Shown: positions 1-8,440 of the stretch, one piece after another
How positions within the stretch are numbered: position 1 is the first letter of the stretch
Layout: each line of letters begins with the position of its first letter
Assembly: GCA_013423325.1 (NCBI GenBank)
Contig: BLJB01000777.1
Coordinates: forward strand, 1-17,779
Length of the DNA: 17,779 bases
Direction of reading: 5' to 3'
Origin: Usnea hakonensis
Lineage: Eukaryota; Ascomycota; Lecanoromycetes; Lecanorales; Parmeliaceae
Translations under genes and position numbers: made by a program
Notes under the pieces: generated by a model
The model's input: only the letters and a program-made list of their open reading frames with translations
Database searches by the model: none
What the model was told of the DNA's origin: nothing

Positions 1-2241
1 CTCGACTTTAGGCGAGGGGTCTACGAAGTAGGAGAGTTATAGAAGGGAATCTAGGGGCTAGCTAAATAGGCTAGATAGAATAATATAAATTTAAAGCTAC
101 TATCTAAGTTCCTAGCGCTTAAGGATAGGGAAGCCGATCTAGTAAGATCATTTAAAAGTAAAGTAAAGGTACTTCGAAGAACGTTCTTTCTACCCCCCCT
201 ATAAATAGACTTTACTAATATCGAGGATATAGTCTACCTAGACCTAGCCGAGATAACCGTAGAACTAACGGAGAAAGAGGTTAAAGTAGCTATCTTCCGC
301 CCTAAATAGAATAAGGCCCTAAGGATAGACAGGATATTAAATAGATTCCTAAGGTTAGTCGCTAGCGAGGCCCTCCTATAGCTTACTAGGCTCTTCTAGG
401 TATATATAGACCTAGGTTACTACCCGAGGGAGTTTAAAGTCGCTAATACGATAGTCCTCCGTAAACCGGGTAAAGATAACTACTCCGAATTAAAGTTATA
501 CTAATCGATCGCCCTATTAAGTACCTTAGAGAAGGCCCTAGAAATAGTTATAGCTAAGAGACTTAGCGACTATATAGAGGAATATAACCTCCTCCCCCTA
601 GAATAAATAGGTATACGGAGAGGGCGGTCTACCGAGATAGCCCTAGAGATAATTGTAAACGTAGTATATATAGTTTAGGGTAGTAGTAAATAATACGTAG
701 CTAGCCTACTCTCTCTAGACGTAGTAGAGGTATTCGATAACGTATTCTATAAGCGGCTCCTCTATAACCTTAAATCTAAAAGGATCCCTCCCTAGATAGT
801 AAACTAGACGTCGAGCTTTCTTACGGAGAGAGTAACGTTAATAACGCTAGGATAGAAAATAAGCGAGNNTATTATTCCTATTCTTTAACGTACCGCTTAT
901 CGAAGAGTACTCGAAGCTAAAGTTAAACCTCTAAGTTAGAGGCTTTATTAACGATATCTACCTACTAATATATAGAAAGAGTATAGAGGCTAACTACGCG
1001 ACGCTTAAGATAGTCTACGAGGTATACTTAAAGTAGGCAAAAATATACGGGGTAACCTTCGCCCCTAAAAAGTACGAGCTAGTCTACCTTACTAGAAGGC
1101 TAAAACGCTTTAATATAAAAGCCGTAATAGATCTAGAAGTAATAGTTATAGAGCTAAAGGGTAGTATATAGGTCCTAGACTTATACGTAGATAGAAAACT
1201 AAGGTAGGGTCTCTACCTTAAGAAGGTAAAAGCCAAAATAGCGTCCTAATACCTTACGCTATTAATAACGGTAGCCTCGATATAGGGAATAATACTAAAC
1301 CGAGTATATATAGTATACTAGACTATTATTCGACTAGTAATAACGTACGCGGCAGCTATCTAATATAACCCGGAGGGTACGCGAGGAGTAATAAAGATAC
1401 TAGGAAGATAACTAGAGATAACCTAGAATAAGTACCTAAGATATATCTTAGGAGCGTATAAGATAATAAATACTAGGGAACTAGAGGTAGAGATAGATAT
1501 TCCCCCTATATAGGTCTCCTTAGACTTAGCGGTCCTCCGTTACTAAGCCCTTAGGGGCGTATATAAGGTTACGAAGATTAGAAATATACGTATCCGTAGA
1601 GTACTCCGGGGGAAACGAGGTCGTAAGGTAAAGGTACTACTAGCGCCTACGATAGAGAAGTACTTATAGACTAAGGGTACCCTCCCTAGGGAAGGGTAGG
1701 AATAATACGACGTAGGGAAAAGAGAAAGGAAGGAGACGGAGATAATAAGGGGAAAAGTACGGGGCTAGAGTAATATAGCCTAGTATACCCTATAGGAAGG
1801 CTATTATACGGGTATACCTAAAAACGAGAGGATACTAGCTTAGGGTCCTAAGGACTAGAAAACGAGGAGAATACTTTACTATAACCTCGCGAAAGCCGAA
1901 AGCTCCGCCCTAATCCAGATACGAATAGAGAAGATCGGGCTAGCACAGTTCCTCTTCTATCGTAAGGTCCTAGATATCTATATAGCTAGCTACGAATACG
2001 GCTAATCGAAATAGAATACTAAATATATCCTTATCTTCTATCCGAGGCTAGGATAATTTAGACTAGTACTTCTAGAATCCGTAGGAACTAGTAACCTACG
2101 GAGAATACTAACTACCCTAAGAGGGGCGAGGGCGTTAACTAGATAGCTGATCTAATCCGGCTTTCTAGGCTAGTATTCCCTAGTAAAAAACTAATTATAT
2201 AGGGGTAGAGCGGCCTAAGGGGCGCGAATATTAATATAAAG
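1..2241 (+). pseudogene. LINE ORF2 remnant: reverse transcriptase and C-terminal zinc motif (copy 1)
   Basis: Degenerate ORF2 read in the frame starting at base 1. It begins just before the reverse transcriptase and shows recognisable segments: a linker ending in FRRGVYEVGEL-like residues, fingers/palm blocks, 'LRKPGKDNYSEL' near 451-492, and the active-site region near 941-958. The expected F-x-D-D has become F-I-N-D here, because GAC is AAC at 950-952, so a catalytic aspartate is lost. The stretch that would hold the GIxQGSPxSP signature is missing at the N gap. A C-terminal zinc motif (CxC-x8-H-x4-C) is present near 1991-2041 with its ligands changed to Tyr. Many TAG/TAA codons sit where Gln or Trp is expected. 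The exact stop is uncertain; the end given is the counterpart of the likely end in copy 2. No RNase H 'TDGS' motif is seen. Confidence 0.85.
868..869. other. assembly gap (NN) replacing about 49 bases
   Basis: Two N bases join 'aagcgag' to 'tattattcc'. In copy 2 the same two anchors (10363-10369 and 10419 onward) are separated by 49 bases, which encode the reverse transcriptase signature G-I-x-*-G-S-P-V-S-P. Outside this point copies 1 and 2 agree in length, so the gap size in this assembly is probably wrong, or the assembly collapsed a repeat here. A real 49-base deletion is also possible. Confidence 0.85.
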
Positions 2242-2392
2242 AGGGTAGAGGAATACGAGTATAGGGGGTACTAAGCGGTAGTAGTCGAAGGTAGTATATA
2301 GACTTAAAATAGTAGAGATAAGTAGGAGCACGATAAGGTTTTTTACCCTAGTAGTAGTAATACTATAAAGGTTTCCCTTACACCATTACTAT

Positions 2393-2459
2393 AGAGCTTC
2401 CCGTAATTATCTTTCATATAGTTAGATAGACACGAGTATGAATTCCAATCCAATCCAAT
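2393..2459 (+). repeat. LINE 3' terminus with stem-loop and CCAAT x3 tail (copy 1)
   Basis: The block just before the element's end is shared by all four LINE copies in the window. It has a potential 5-bp stem (TATCT / AGATA) with an 11-base loop, then a short spacer, then AATTCCAATCCAATCCAAT. The tail is three CCAAT pentamers, not poly(A). It keeps CpA and TpG, unlike the body of the element. 3' stem-loops and short-repeat tails are known recognition features in several LINE families; that role here is inference. Confidence 0.7.
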
Positions 2460-3173
2460 ATATTTAAATACTTTAAAAGTATATATTAAGAAAGATATTA
2501 CTCCGCCTATAAAATTATTATATTATTATTAAATAGTTTAATTAACTACGGTTATATCTTTTCGAGGCGATTTCTTTTTTATTATTAATAATATAACTCC
2601 TTATTAAATACTCTTTTTATCTAATAATATTATATTATTTAGACGTACTAGTAATACTTCGTATTACTTAGAATATATCTAATATATTATTACTAGGTTA
2701 TTAATTTATAAATACCCCCTCTTAGGTTCTTTTAGCTCGTCTAAAGCCTCGAGTAAAATAGTAATAGAATTATTAATATCGTACGATTAATAGATTAATT
2801 AAATAATATTAGGATTATAACTAGACTAATATTAATAGTAGTATATAATAAGGATTTAATTAATAAGGAGGTAAAATCTATATATAGATATAAGAAAGAT
2901 ATATAGATAGAGAGGTATTAAGGCGCTAAACCCGAATAGGAAGAAGATTACGTGTCTCCTTTAGCCTTACAAGTAGTTACACTCGTAATATACGGTACTA
3001 TACTATATATATCCTATTTATTACTACTATAATTTCTAGTATAATTTACTTACTTCCTAGCTATATTTTATAGCGACTCACCGAGGTAATAAGTATATTA
3101 AAATAGGGGTAACTATTACGATACTAGAAGGTCCGGATCGGACTAGTCTATATAGGGCTAGCTTCTAGATCTA
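2460..3173. other. AT-rich RIP-degraded remnant, unclassified
   Basis: About 0.7 kb with no intact gene. Between about 2460 and 2760 the minus strand has a frame of roughly 100 codons broken mainly by RIP-type TAA/TAG, including the short segment LDELKEPKRG, but I do not recognise it. It could be the start of a retrotransposon gag. Near 3060-3074 there is an inverted repeat (GCTATA-TTT-TATAGC) that includes TATAAAATA on the minus strand, which could be a relic TATA box of an LTR read on the minus strand. CpA/TpG are scarce but appear near 2950-2990 (CGTGTCTCC, TTACAAG, TTACACTC). Confidence 0.4.
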
Positions 3174-3299
3174 ACTTGAAGTAATCTTAGCCTTCGGGCC
3201 ATAATTCACTCTATATCTTTACATTCACTCATAGTACAATATAACTACTTGCATCATTGCTACCATTCACCATACTACTAATTCGTGACTACTATCACA
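3174..3299 (-). other. RIP-free island; possible LTR 5' end on the minus strand
   Basis: This 126-base stretch has more than a dozen CpA/TpG dinucleotides, whereas the sequence on both sides has almost none. On the minus strand it starts TGTGATAGTAGTCACG, with the TG start and short inverted symmetry (GTGA/TCAC) typical of many LTR ends. It abuts the end of the gypsy RNase H remnant at 3300. An LTR running from 3299 down to about 2940 would fit, but I cannot find a matching second LTR, a primer-binding site or a TSD. It could instead be a small late insertion or single-copy DNA that was never a RIP target. Confidence 0.35.
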
Positions 3300-3757
3300 A
3301 TTATTCTAATAAGAGTATCTATTTTTAAATTATTTTTATCTACGCGAAAGATTATCTAGAAATTAAACTCAAATAGAATATTTAAATAATAAGTCTAATA
3401 GTAAATAAGCTCCTTATTTTCTATAAAGGTCTTTAGAGCCTAATAATTTATAAAGATCTAAATAAATAAATTAGTATACTCGAGTTTAGAATATTAATAT
3501 TTAAAATATTTTATAATTACTAGTAACTTTTTATTATATATATAATAGTTATACTTTATAAAGACTATTATTTTACTATAAAAAATTATTAAATAAAGTA
3601 TATCCTTATTATTATACTAGAATAGAATTCTATTTATAATAAAATTAGAAGTATCTATTTCGAGTATAATTTATCTCTTTAAATTAAAATACTTTAATAT
3701 TAAAATATTTACTATTTACTTTTTAAGACTTTTAAAAACTTCTAAATAAATCTTATT
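3300..3757 (-). pseudogene. Ty3/gypsy RNase H domain remnant
   Basis: Read on the minus strand from 3757 downward: a KIYLEVFKSLKK-like start, then ILEIDTSNF with the first catalytic Asp retained (codon 3655-3653), then YNKKLLVIIKYF (about 3505-3555) at the usual E-containing helix, then IFINY*ALKTFIENKEL, where the expected TDH Asp is Asn, and FNF*IIFRVDKNN at the end. This is the ordinary block order of gypsy RNase H. Removing the 1,100-bp insertion and one TSD copy puts this frame directly in line with the reverse transcriptase at 4868, as ...NKIYLEVFKS.... Stops are RIP-type TAA/TAG. Confidence 0.85.
3748..3757 (+). repeat. target-site duplication, left copy (10 bp)
   Basis: AAATCTTATT, identical to 4858-4867. 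The two copies bracket the 1,100-bp insertion. The flanking gypsy reading frame is restored when the insertion and one copy are removed, which supports a true TSD rather than chance AT-rich identity. Confidence 0.85.
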
Positions 3758-3761
3758 AATT

Positions 3762-4486
3762 GATTGTTTTATACGCCTATACTAGCTACTTGATATAAGC
3801 TAATAAGGGTGACTATAACGCTAAACTAGTAGAGCTAGGCGTTAAAGAAACCTAAGGGCGAACCCCTAAATAAAAATTTCGATTAAACGGTATATTTACT
3901 TTTTATCCTACTACTATACTCCTAAGGAGTTCTAATATATTACCGCGTATCTATATATTTCTTTTATCCCGGTTCTCGCTATACGCTTTAGTTAATCTAT
4001 AACTTAGTACCGGCGCTTTAACGCCTAGGCTAAGTTAACTATCTTATACGCTTATTCGAGTAAGGCCGTCGATTTCTAATACTCTAATAGAGTAAAACTT
4101 AGTACGATTTAAATTATTAACTAGATATTAGGCCGTAGACTAGGTTCGTCGTACGTAATAGGCGTATTAATATTACGGTTAAGACTATATAGCGGAGTCT
4201 TAAGAGGGAGGTTTATATATTAGAGATAATTACTAAGTTAGTAAGAACTTATAGTCGTTATCTCTCTTAGTCGATACCGAGTAGAGGTTTACTATATCTC
4301 TATATTTACGCGTCCGTTAAGAGTCTTAGTATTTATTATCTATTAGGGTAAGGAGGCCTAAGGTAGCTAAATATCTTATAGTAGTAATATACTATATCTA
4401 ATCTATAGTATTACTACTCGAGGTAGGGTATATAGAGTAATTCCTTCGATAAATCGCGAAGGCTCTAAGGGGGGTAGCTTATCGTG
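3762..4486 (-). pseudogene. possible degenerate coding frame in the 1.1-kb insertion (downstream part)
   Basis: On the minus strand a frame of about 240 codons from near 4486 down to 3762 reads as plausible protein, with about two dozen RIP-type stops. Legible segments include LPPLEPSRFIEGITLYTLPR near the start and LKRIARTGIKEIYRYAVIY near 3960-4020. I do not recognise the product, and the lower part could be non-coding. It may be a gag-like or transposase-like relic, or chance openness in sequence with few stops outside TA contexts. Confidence 0.25.
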
Positions 4487-4491
4487 AAAGT

Positions 4492-4505
4492 CGCGCGCGC
4501 GCGCG
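4492..4505. repeat. (CG)7 dinucleotide run
   Basis: Fourteen bases of alternating CG inside a tract where most C residues next to A have been mutated. CpG is not the preferred RIP context, so the run could survive. Alternating CG can adopt Z-DNA; no function is shown. Confidence 0.9.
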
Positions 4506-4569
4506 TGGTTAGCGTAGCGAGGAGGAGAGGGAGAGTTACCTAAGGACTCGATACTTCTTTATATTATAG

Positions 4570-4846
4570 ATATAGTTCGCTGCTACTTAGTAATACTATT
4601 AATAGATATTAATATATTATTAATAGTTATTTATTATCCTCTTCTTATTTATTATCCTCTTCTTATTTATTATCCTCTTCTTATTTATCTAATCCTCTAT
4701 ATATCGCGTCCTTTAGAGTAAGACCTCTTAGCTCTACTAAATTACGTACAATAGCAACTTTTATATTACGCGGTAGAACGATAGTAACCTTTATATCGCG
4801 TACGGTAGTAGTAGGTTCGTAGCCGGTAGTACGTATAGCTGGATCT
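4570..4846 (-). pseudogene. possible degenerate coding frame in the 1.1-kb insertion (upstream part)
   Basis: On the minus strand, starting close to the right end of the insertion, a frame reads DPAIRTTGYEPTTTV and then DIKVTIVLPRNIKVAIV, LVELRGLTLKDAIYRGLDK, and three EEDNK* units made by the 18-bp tandem repeat. It is free of stops for about 60 codons, unusual for this window, and the stops after that are RIP-type (CAA to TAA). There is no ATG at the start, so the frame is either truncated at the element boundary or not coding. I recognise no family. Confidence 0.3.
4627..4687. repeat. 18-bp tandem repeat, 3.4 units
   Basis: Three identical units TTATTTATTATCCTCTTC at 4627-4644, 4645-4662 and 4663-4680, then a partial TTATTTA. 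The unit length is a multiple of three, and on the minus strand each unit reads E-E-D-N-K-stop, where the stop is probably a mutated Gln codon. The period would therefore suit a six-residue acidic repeat in an ancestral protein. Confidence 0.9.
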
Positions 4847-4857
4847 CGTCGCCGGCC

Positions 4858-4867
4858 AAATCTTATT
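4858..4867 (+). repeat. target-site duplication, right copy (10 bp)
   Basis: AAATCTTATT, the partner of 3748-3757 on the other side of the 1,100-bp insertion. Confidence 0.85.
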
Positions 4868-5770
4868 TTATATAAATAAAATATTTTTTCTAATAAATTA
4901 TATTAAGGACTTTATTAATTTTAAAAATTTAAAAATAAAATATTTATAAAAGTTAATAAATCTAATAAAGTCTTATATTTCTTTTAGATTTATAGGAGAA
5001 GATTATTTAATAATAGCTTCTATTTTTTTAGAATCTATTTAAAACTTTTCGCCTAATATAATAATATTTAGAAAAATTATTTTTTCTATATTAAATTTAT
5101 ACTTTTTAATATTTATTTATAAATTAATATTTTATAAATAAGAGAATATTTTTTAAATATAATCTTAATACTTTTTCCTTAATTTACTATAAATAAAAAT
5201 ATTATTAAAATATATTTAATAGAAATTATTTAGAAATTTTTATAATATTTTATTAATATACTATTAGAAAGAGCTTAGTCTATTAATTAGTCTAAATAGA
5301 AGGACTTTATATTTATATAATTCTAAAATTATTATAAAAGTAATTAAATCTTTACTTTTAGAATCTATTCTAAATTTATTAAATATTATAATAATATCTA
5401 AATAAATAAAATATTTATATTCTATTATTTTTCTAATAACCTCCTTTATAAGAGAAAGGGGATATTAATTATATTTAATAAAAATATTTAGCTTTTAATA
5501 ATTTATATAAAATTATAAGTTATTATTAGATTTTAATATAAAGAGGATTAATAATATATAAAGAATTTAACTAGATATAATAAATCTTTTAAAAAGATTT
5601 TTAATAAGATATTTCTTAATTTACTATATTTTATATAAAGATATATAATATATTTTACTTTATAGAGATTTTATATCTAAAATAAACTTAATTTTATAAT
5701 TATAAAATTAATAAGAAGAAAGCTTATTAGTCTAAATATAATTAAAAATATTTTAAAAGTTCTAGTATTT
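4868..5770 (-). pseudogene. Ty3/gypsy reverse transcriptase domain remnant
   Basis: Minus-strand reading from 5770 down gives TNKLSSY*FYNYKIKF (about 5745-5680), matching the conserved gypsy block with LPxHRxYDHxI before the fingers. Next comes PLSLIKEVIRKI, then KVLLFRLINRLSSF*QYINK (about 5310-5245) at the 'LPFGLxNAPxxFQ' block. The active site is Y-F-N-N at 5212-5201, where Y-x-D-D is expected: both aspartates are Asn. It continues with KKYKFNIEK and ends with FIRFINFYKYFI at the 'GFxNFYRRFI' block, running into the insertion junction at 4868. Stops are TAA/TAG at expected Gln/Trp positions. The block order and spacing make the family assignment firm; the enzyme is dead. Confidence 0.9.
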
Positions 5771-6230
5771 AGAAGAAAGCTTTTTCTATATTATCTTTTA
5801 ATCTATTTTAGATACTTCTATAATATTTACTTCTAAGATATTTAAGCGATCCTTCTAATTAGCTAGAATAAGAATATTAATATTTTCTATAAATATAATA
5901 AATAGTTATATCTTTTTAATCTTTATCTAATAAGTAAAAAGATTAAAAATATCTATATTTATATTATATATAATAAAAAACTTTTTTTCTATTAATAATT
6001 ATTCTTTTTAAAGAATTCTAGGAATAAATAAAATAGATAAAATTTTAGTAATTTATATTTTTAAATTAGATCTATTATTAGTAGAAAATATTATTAAATT
6101 AGACTATATATCTAATAAGACTCTATATTAATTTATCTAGGGCTTATTAAGAATAATAGTATATTATTTTAAATTAATAATAAATATAAGAATAGTTAGT
6201 TTCTTATAATTATTAAAATTAAAATTAAAT
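5771..6230 (-). pseudogene. Ty3/gypsy protease-end and linker remnant
   Basis: Upstream of the reverse transcriptase on the minus strand, the segment KLTILIFIINLK*YTIILNKP*IN*YRVLLDI (about 6215-6100) matches the end of gypsy aspartic protease, where a 'xIILGxPWMxxxxVxLD' block follows the flap. The protease active site (D-S/T-G) should lie about 70-80 codons further upstream, and I cannot make it out in the degraded sequence. From 6100 to 5771 the frame is AT-rich linker with RIP-type stops. Confidence 0.65.
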
Positions 6231-6725
6231 AAAAGTAAATAAATAATAGAAGTCTTTAATATATTATTATTATATCTATATATATATTAAGATTTAAAAA
6301 GAGATATAGATAAGATTTTAAATATAATATATATAATTAAAATTATTCTCTTATTAATAAAGTAGTATTTAATAATATTAATATTAATTAGGAGAGATAT
6401 TTAATATCTCTTTTTTTAGTTATATAATACTTTTAATATTATAAAGAGCCTTTTAAAAAATAGAGAGAATTTAAATATAATTTAAAATAAGAGTATAAAA
6501 TTATTTTTATTATTTTTAAAATAATATTCTACTTTAGTAATATTTTTTATTAAATCTTTAGTAGAGGATAATCTTTTTCTAATCTCTTTAAATCTTTATA
6601 ATAGTTCGAATTAGAAGATCTATCTATTAAGATTTTATAAATCTAAAGATTTTATTTATATAAATTTAAATTATAGAAATAAATCTAATTATCTAGATAA
6701 TTATTTATATAATATCTAGATTTAT
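6231..6725 (-). other. AT-rich tract upstream of gypsy pol, probably gag/protease relic
   Basis: About 500 bases between the recognisable protease end and LINE copy 2. It has lost almost all C and G outside a few patches. By position it should hold the end of gag and the protease active site on the minus strand, but no zinc knuckle or D-S/T-G motif is legible. No independent gene is seen. Confidence 0.4.
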
Positions 6726-6739
6726 AATATTTAAAGTAG
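6726..6739 (+). repeat. target-site duplication of LINE copy 2, 5' side
   Basis: AATATTTAAAGTAG, identical to 12006-12019 directly after the CCAAT tail. The first three bases could belong to the tail, so the duplication is 11-14 bp. It defines the element's 5' end as 6740. Confidence 0.85.
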
Positions 6740-6761
6740 ATTTAAAAGATGAGGATTTAGG

Positions 6762-8440
6762 ATGGAAGGACGCTCATTCCAATCTATAGTTAATAGTGGC
6801 AACGAGGCGTACGAAGCACGCAAGCGACTTAGGGTAGGGGCAGAGGGGAGCGTAGTAAACAATAGGGGAGGAGGGGGTAAAGTAGTAGTAGAAGAAACGC
6901 GTCAAGAACGCGCGACCTAGGCCCCTAACTAATCGATAGGGGGGGCGACTAATAGGAGAAACCTCGGGAGGAGCTAGATAAATAGGAAGGAATAAGCGAG
7001 TAACGCTATTACCGTATTAAAAGCTATTAAAAATATACTATTTAAGGAGCTAAGCGCGACCGTATAGGAGGCGTATAAAAAGAACCTAGAAGGTATCTAG
7101 ACCTTTATTAAAGGATAATAGATTGACCTTAAAGCCTATACGTAGAAGGAAGTATATAGACTCTAGAGCTTTATAGATAGCGGGTTAAGTACCCTAACCC
7201 TCTAAGGTTCCTTAGGGGGATACTAAAGTAAAGGAAACCTCTTTACGGGGCTATTACTATAGGATATAAAGATAGGACTAGTAGTATAAGCCTAGAAAAA
7301 GACTATAGAAAAATCTAGGAGGATAAGATAACTCCTAATTAGGATAGAAAAGGAGGAGGAGAGGATATCTACTATAGGAGTTACTAGCGAGAACCTCGTT
7401 ACGTCCTTTAAGATAGTAGGATACGCGTCGGAGGATATCGTAGCGGTACGGCGACTAAAGAGCGGGGATATCGAACTCTAAATAGCTAGCGTAAAGGCGA
7501 AGGAACTCTTAGAGAGAGACCTAATCTAGGCTACTAAGAAGTTTAAGACCGCGAAAGTAGTAAAGAGGACCTATACTATAGTAGTATATAGGATAAGGAT
7601 CGAGGCGATAGATATAGAGAATAAGGAAGCCGTAAAAAAGAAGATATAAGAAGATAACGGGAGACTATACCTAGGCCTAGATATAGTAAAGACGAAGTAG
7701 ATAGCGAGCGCGAGGAGACTAGCGCTAGAAGGGGGTAAGAAAAGGTACTTGTCGCTAATTATCGACGTTGCTATAGAAGAAATAGCCTCCGGGCTAGTAC
7801 TAAGAGGCCTAGTCGAGGCGGGGGAGGCGAAGGAAGTATTATACTATATATACGGAGCGGCGTAGTACTTTAACTACTAGGAGTAGGGCTATATAGCTAT
7901 ATATTATAAAAATAAAACTAGATACGCCGAGTATAACTAGAAATACGATACTAGGGAGTATAATAAGGTAGCTCTGGGAGCCTATAGAGTATACGCGGTA
8001 TACGGAGATAAGGGCTACGTAGCGTATTAGAGAATATACCCGAGAAAAAGGTAAGAGATCGAGAAGGTCGCGAGAAAGCTAATACTAAAGCTAATAATAG
8101 CCTCCGACCTAGGAGGGATAAAGGCTATAGAAGCGCCGATAGCTATTAATAGATTTATAGTAGTTCTACCTAGAAAGAAGAGAATACGAGATATAACTAA
8201 TATAGGAAGTAGCCGCGAAGAGGAAGACTTCGGAACGCTTAGAAAAGCTCCTAGAGTAAAAAGACTAGGAAGATTTATAATGAAGAAGGTTAACTAAATA
8301 TTATTAAGGATCCTATCCGGGATAGGAACCTATAGACTAATAAGGGTAGCCTAACTATCTAAGACCTAGGAGATCTAGATATAAGACGCCTAAGAGTAGA
8401 ACCTTTAGATATTAGCTTCCCTATAATAGAAAGCTAGACC
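6762..8440 (+). pseudogene. LINE ORF1 (gag-like, zinc-knuckle protein) remnant
   Basis: The frame opens at the ATG at 6762 (MEGRSFQSIVNSGNEAYEAR) and stays open about 47 codons before the first RIP-type stop. The same frame reaches three zinc knuckles: C-x2-C-x4-H-x4-C at 7866, 7875, 7890, 7905; C-x2-C-x3-H-x4-C at 7923, 7932, 7944, 7959; and C-x2-C-x4-H-x6-C at 7992, 8001, 8016, 8037. In all three every Cys and His codon now reads Tyr (TAC/TAT), as expected from TGC/TGT and CAC/CAT under RIP. Such ORF1 proteins bind the element's RNA. The middle part (about 7010-7750) has a Lys/Glu-rich, probably helical composition. The end is uncertain because all late stops could be mutations; the frame overlaps the start of ORF2 between about 8340 and 8440. 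Confidence 0.85.

Larger units (their letters stand above)
1..2459 (+). mobile_element. LINE (non-LTR retrotransposon) copy 1, 3' half
   Basis: This is the 3' half of a LINE whose 5' part lies outside the window. Base 1 aligns with base 9503 of the full-length copy 2, and the two are collinear to the CCAAT-repeat end at 2459. The length differs only by 47 bases, fully explained by the N gap at 868-869. Differences from copy 2 are overwhelmingly transitions, with a rare transversion in the stretches I compared, as expected for RIP. CpG is frequent but CpA/TpG is almost absent except in the last ~130 bases (for example at 2329, 2381 and 2430-2459). The element carries the reverse transcriptase and C-terminal zinc motif of ORF2, a 3' untranslated region, a stem-loop (TATCT 2408-2412 with AGATA 2424-2428) and three CCAAT units. 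No TSD can be assigned because the 5' end is not visible. Confidence 0.93.
3758..4857. mobile_element. unclassified 1,100-bp insertion within gypsy pol
   Basis: The insertion is bounded by a 10-bp TSD and splits the gypsy frame between reverse transcriptase and RNase H. It is less AT-rich than its host and retains many CpG, including a (CG)7 run; CpA/TpG are rare but present at both ends. The ends are AATTGATTGTTTT on the left and GTCGCCGGCC on the right, with no terminal inverted repeat and no matching LTR ends. Read on the minus strand it would end in ACAATCAATT, a possible short-repeat tail. A 10-bp TSD fits an APE-type non-LTR element or a MULE-like transposon; the missing inverted repeat argues against the latter. 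It holds two minus-strand frames that look degenerate-coding. The family is unknown to me. Confidence 0.75.
3300..6725 (-). mobile_element. Ty3/gypsy LTR retrotransposon remnant (pol), minus strand
   Basis: Minus-strand translation gives, in order, a protease-end segment (about 6100-6220), reverse transcriptase (about 5770-4868) and RNase H (about 3757-3310). This is the order of Ty3/gypsy pol. The element is interrupted by a 1,100-bp insertion (3758-4857). It is extremely AT-rich and has lost most CpG as well as CpA, so it is older or more heavily mutated than LINE copies 1 and 2. Integrase, which should follow RNase H at lower coordinates, is not seen; the homology stops near 3300. The upstream part (gag) probably continues above 6725 and, beyond the inserted LINE copy 2, into 12020-13030, but that part is not recognisable. 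Confidence 0.88.

Noticed and set aside
3758..4857. MULE-type DNA transposon, suggested by the 10-bp TSD
   Set aside because: The ends AATTGATTG and the complement GGCCGGCG share no inverted repeat, so the call was left as unclassified.
3758..4857. Solo LTR running TGATTG...GGCCA
   Set aside because: The 5-base flanks outside those ends differ, whereas the 10-bp duplication fits slightly different borders and restores the host frame.
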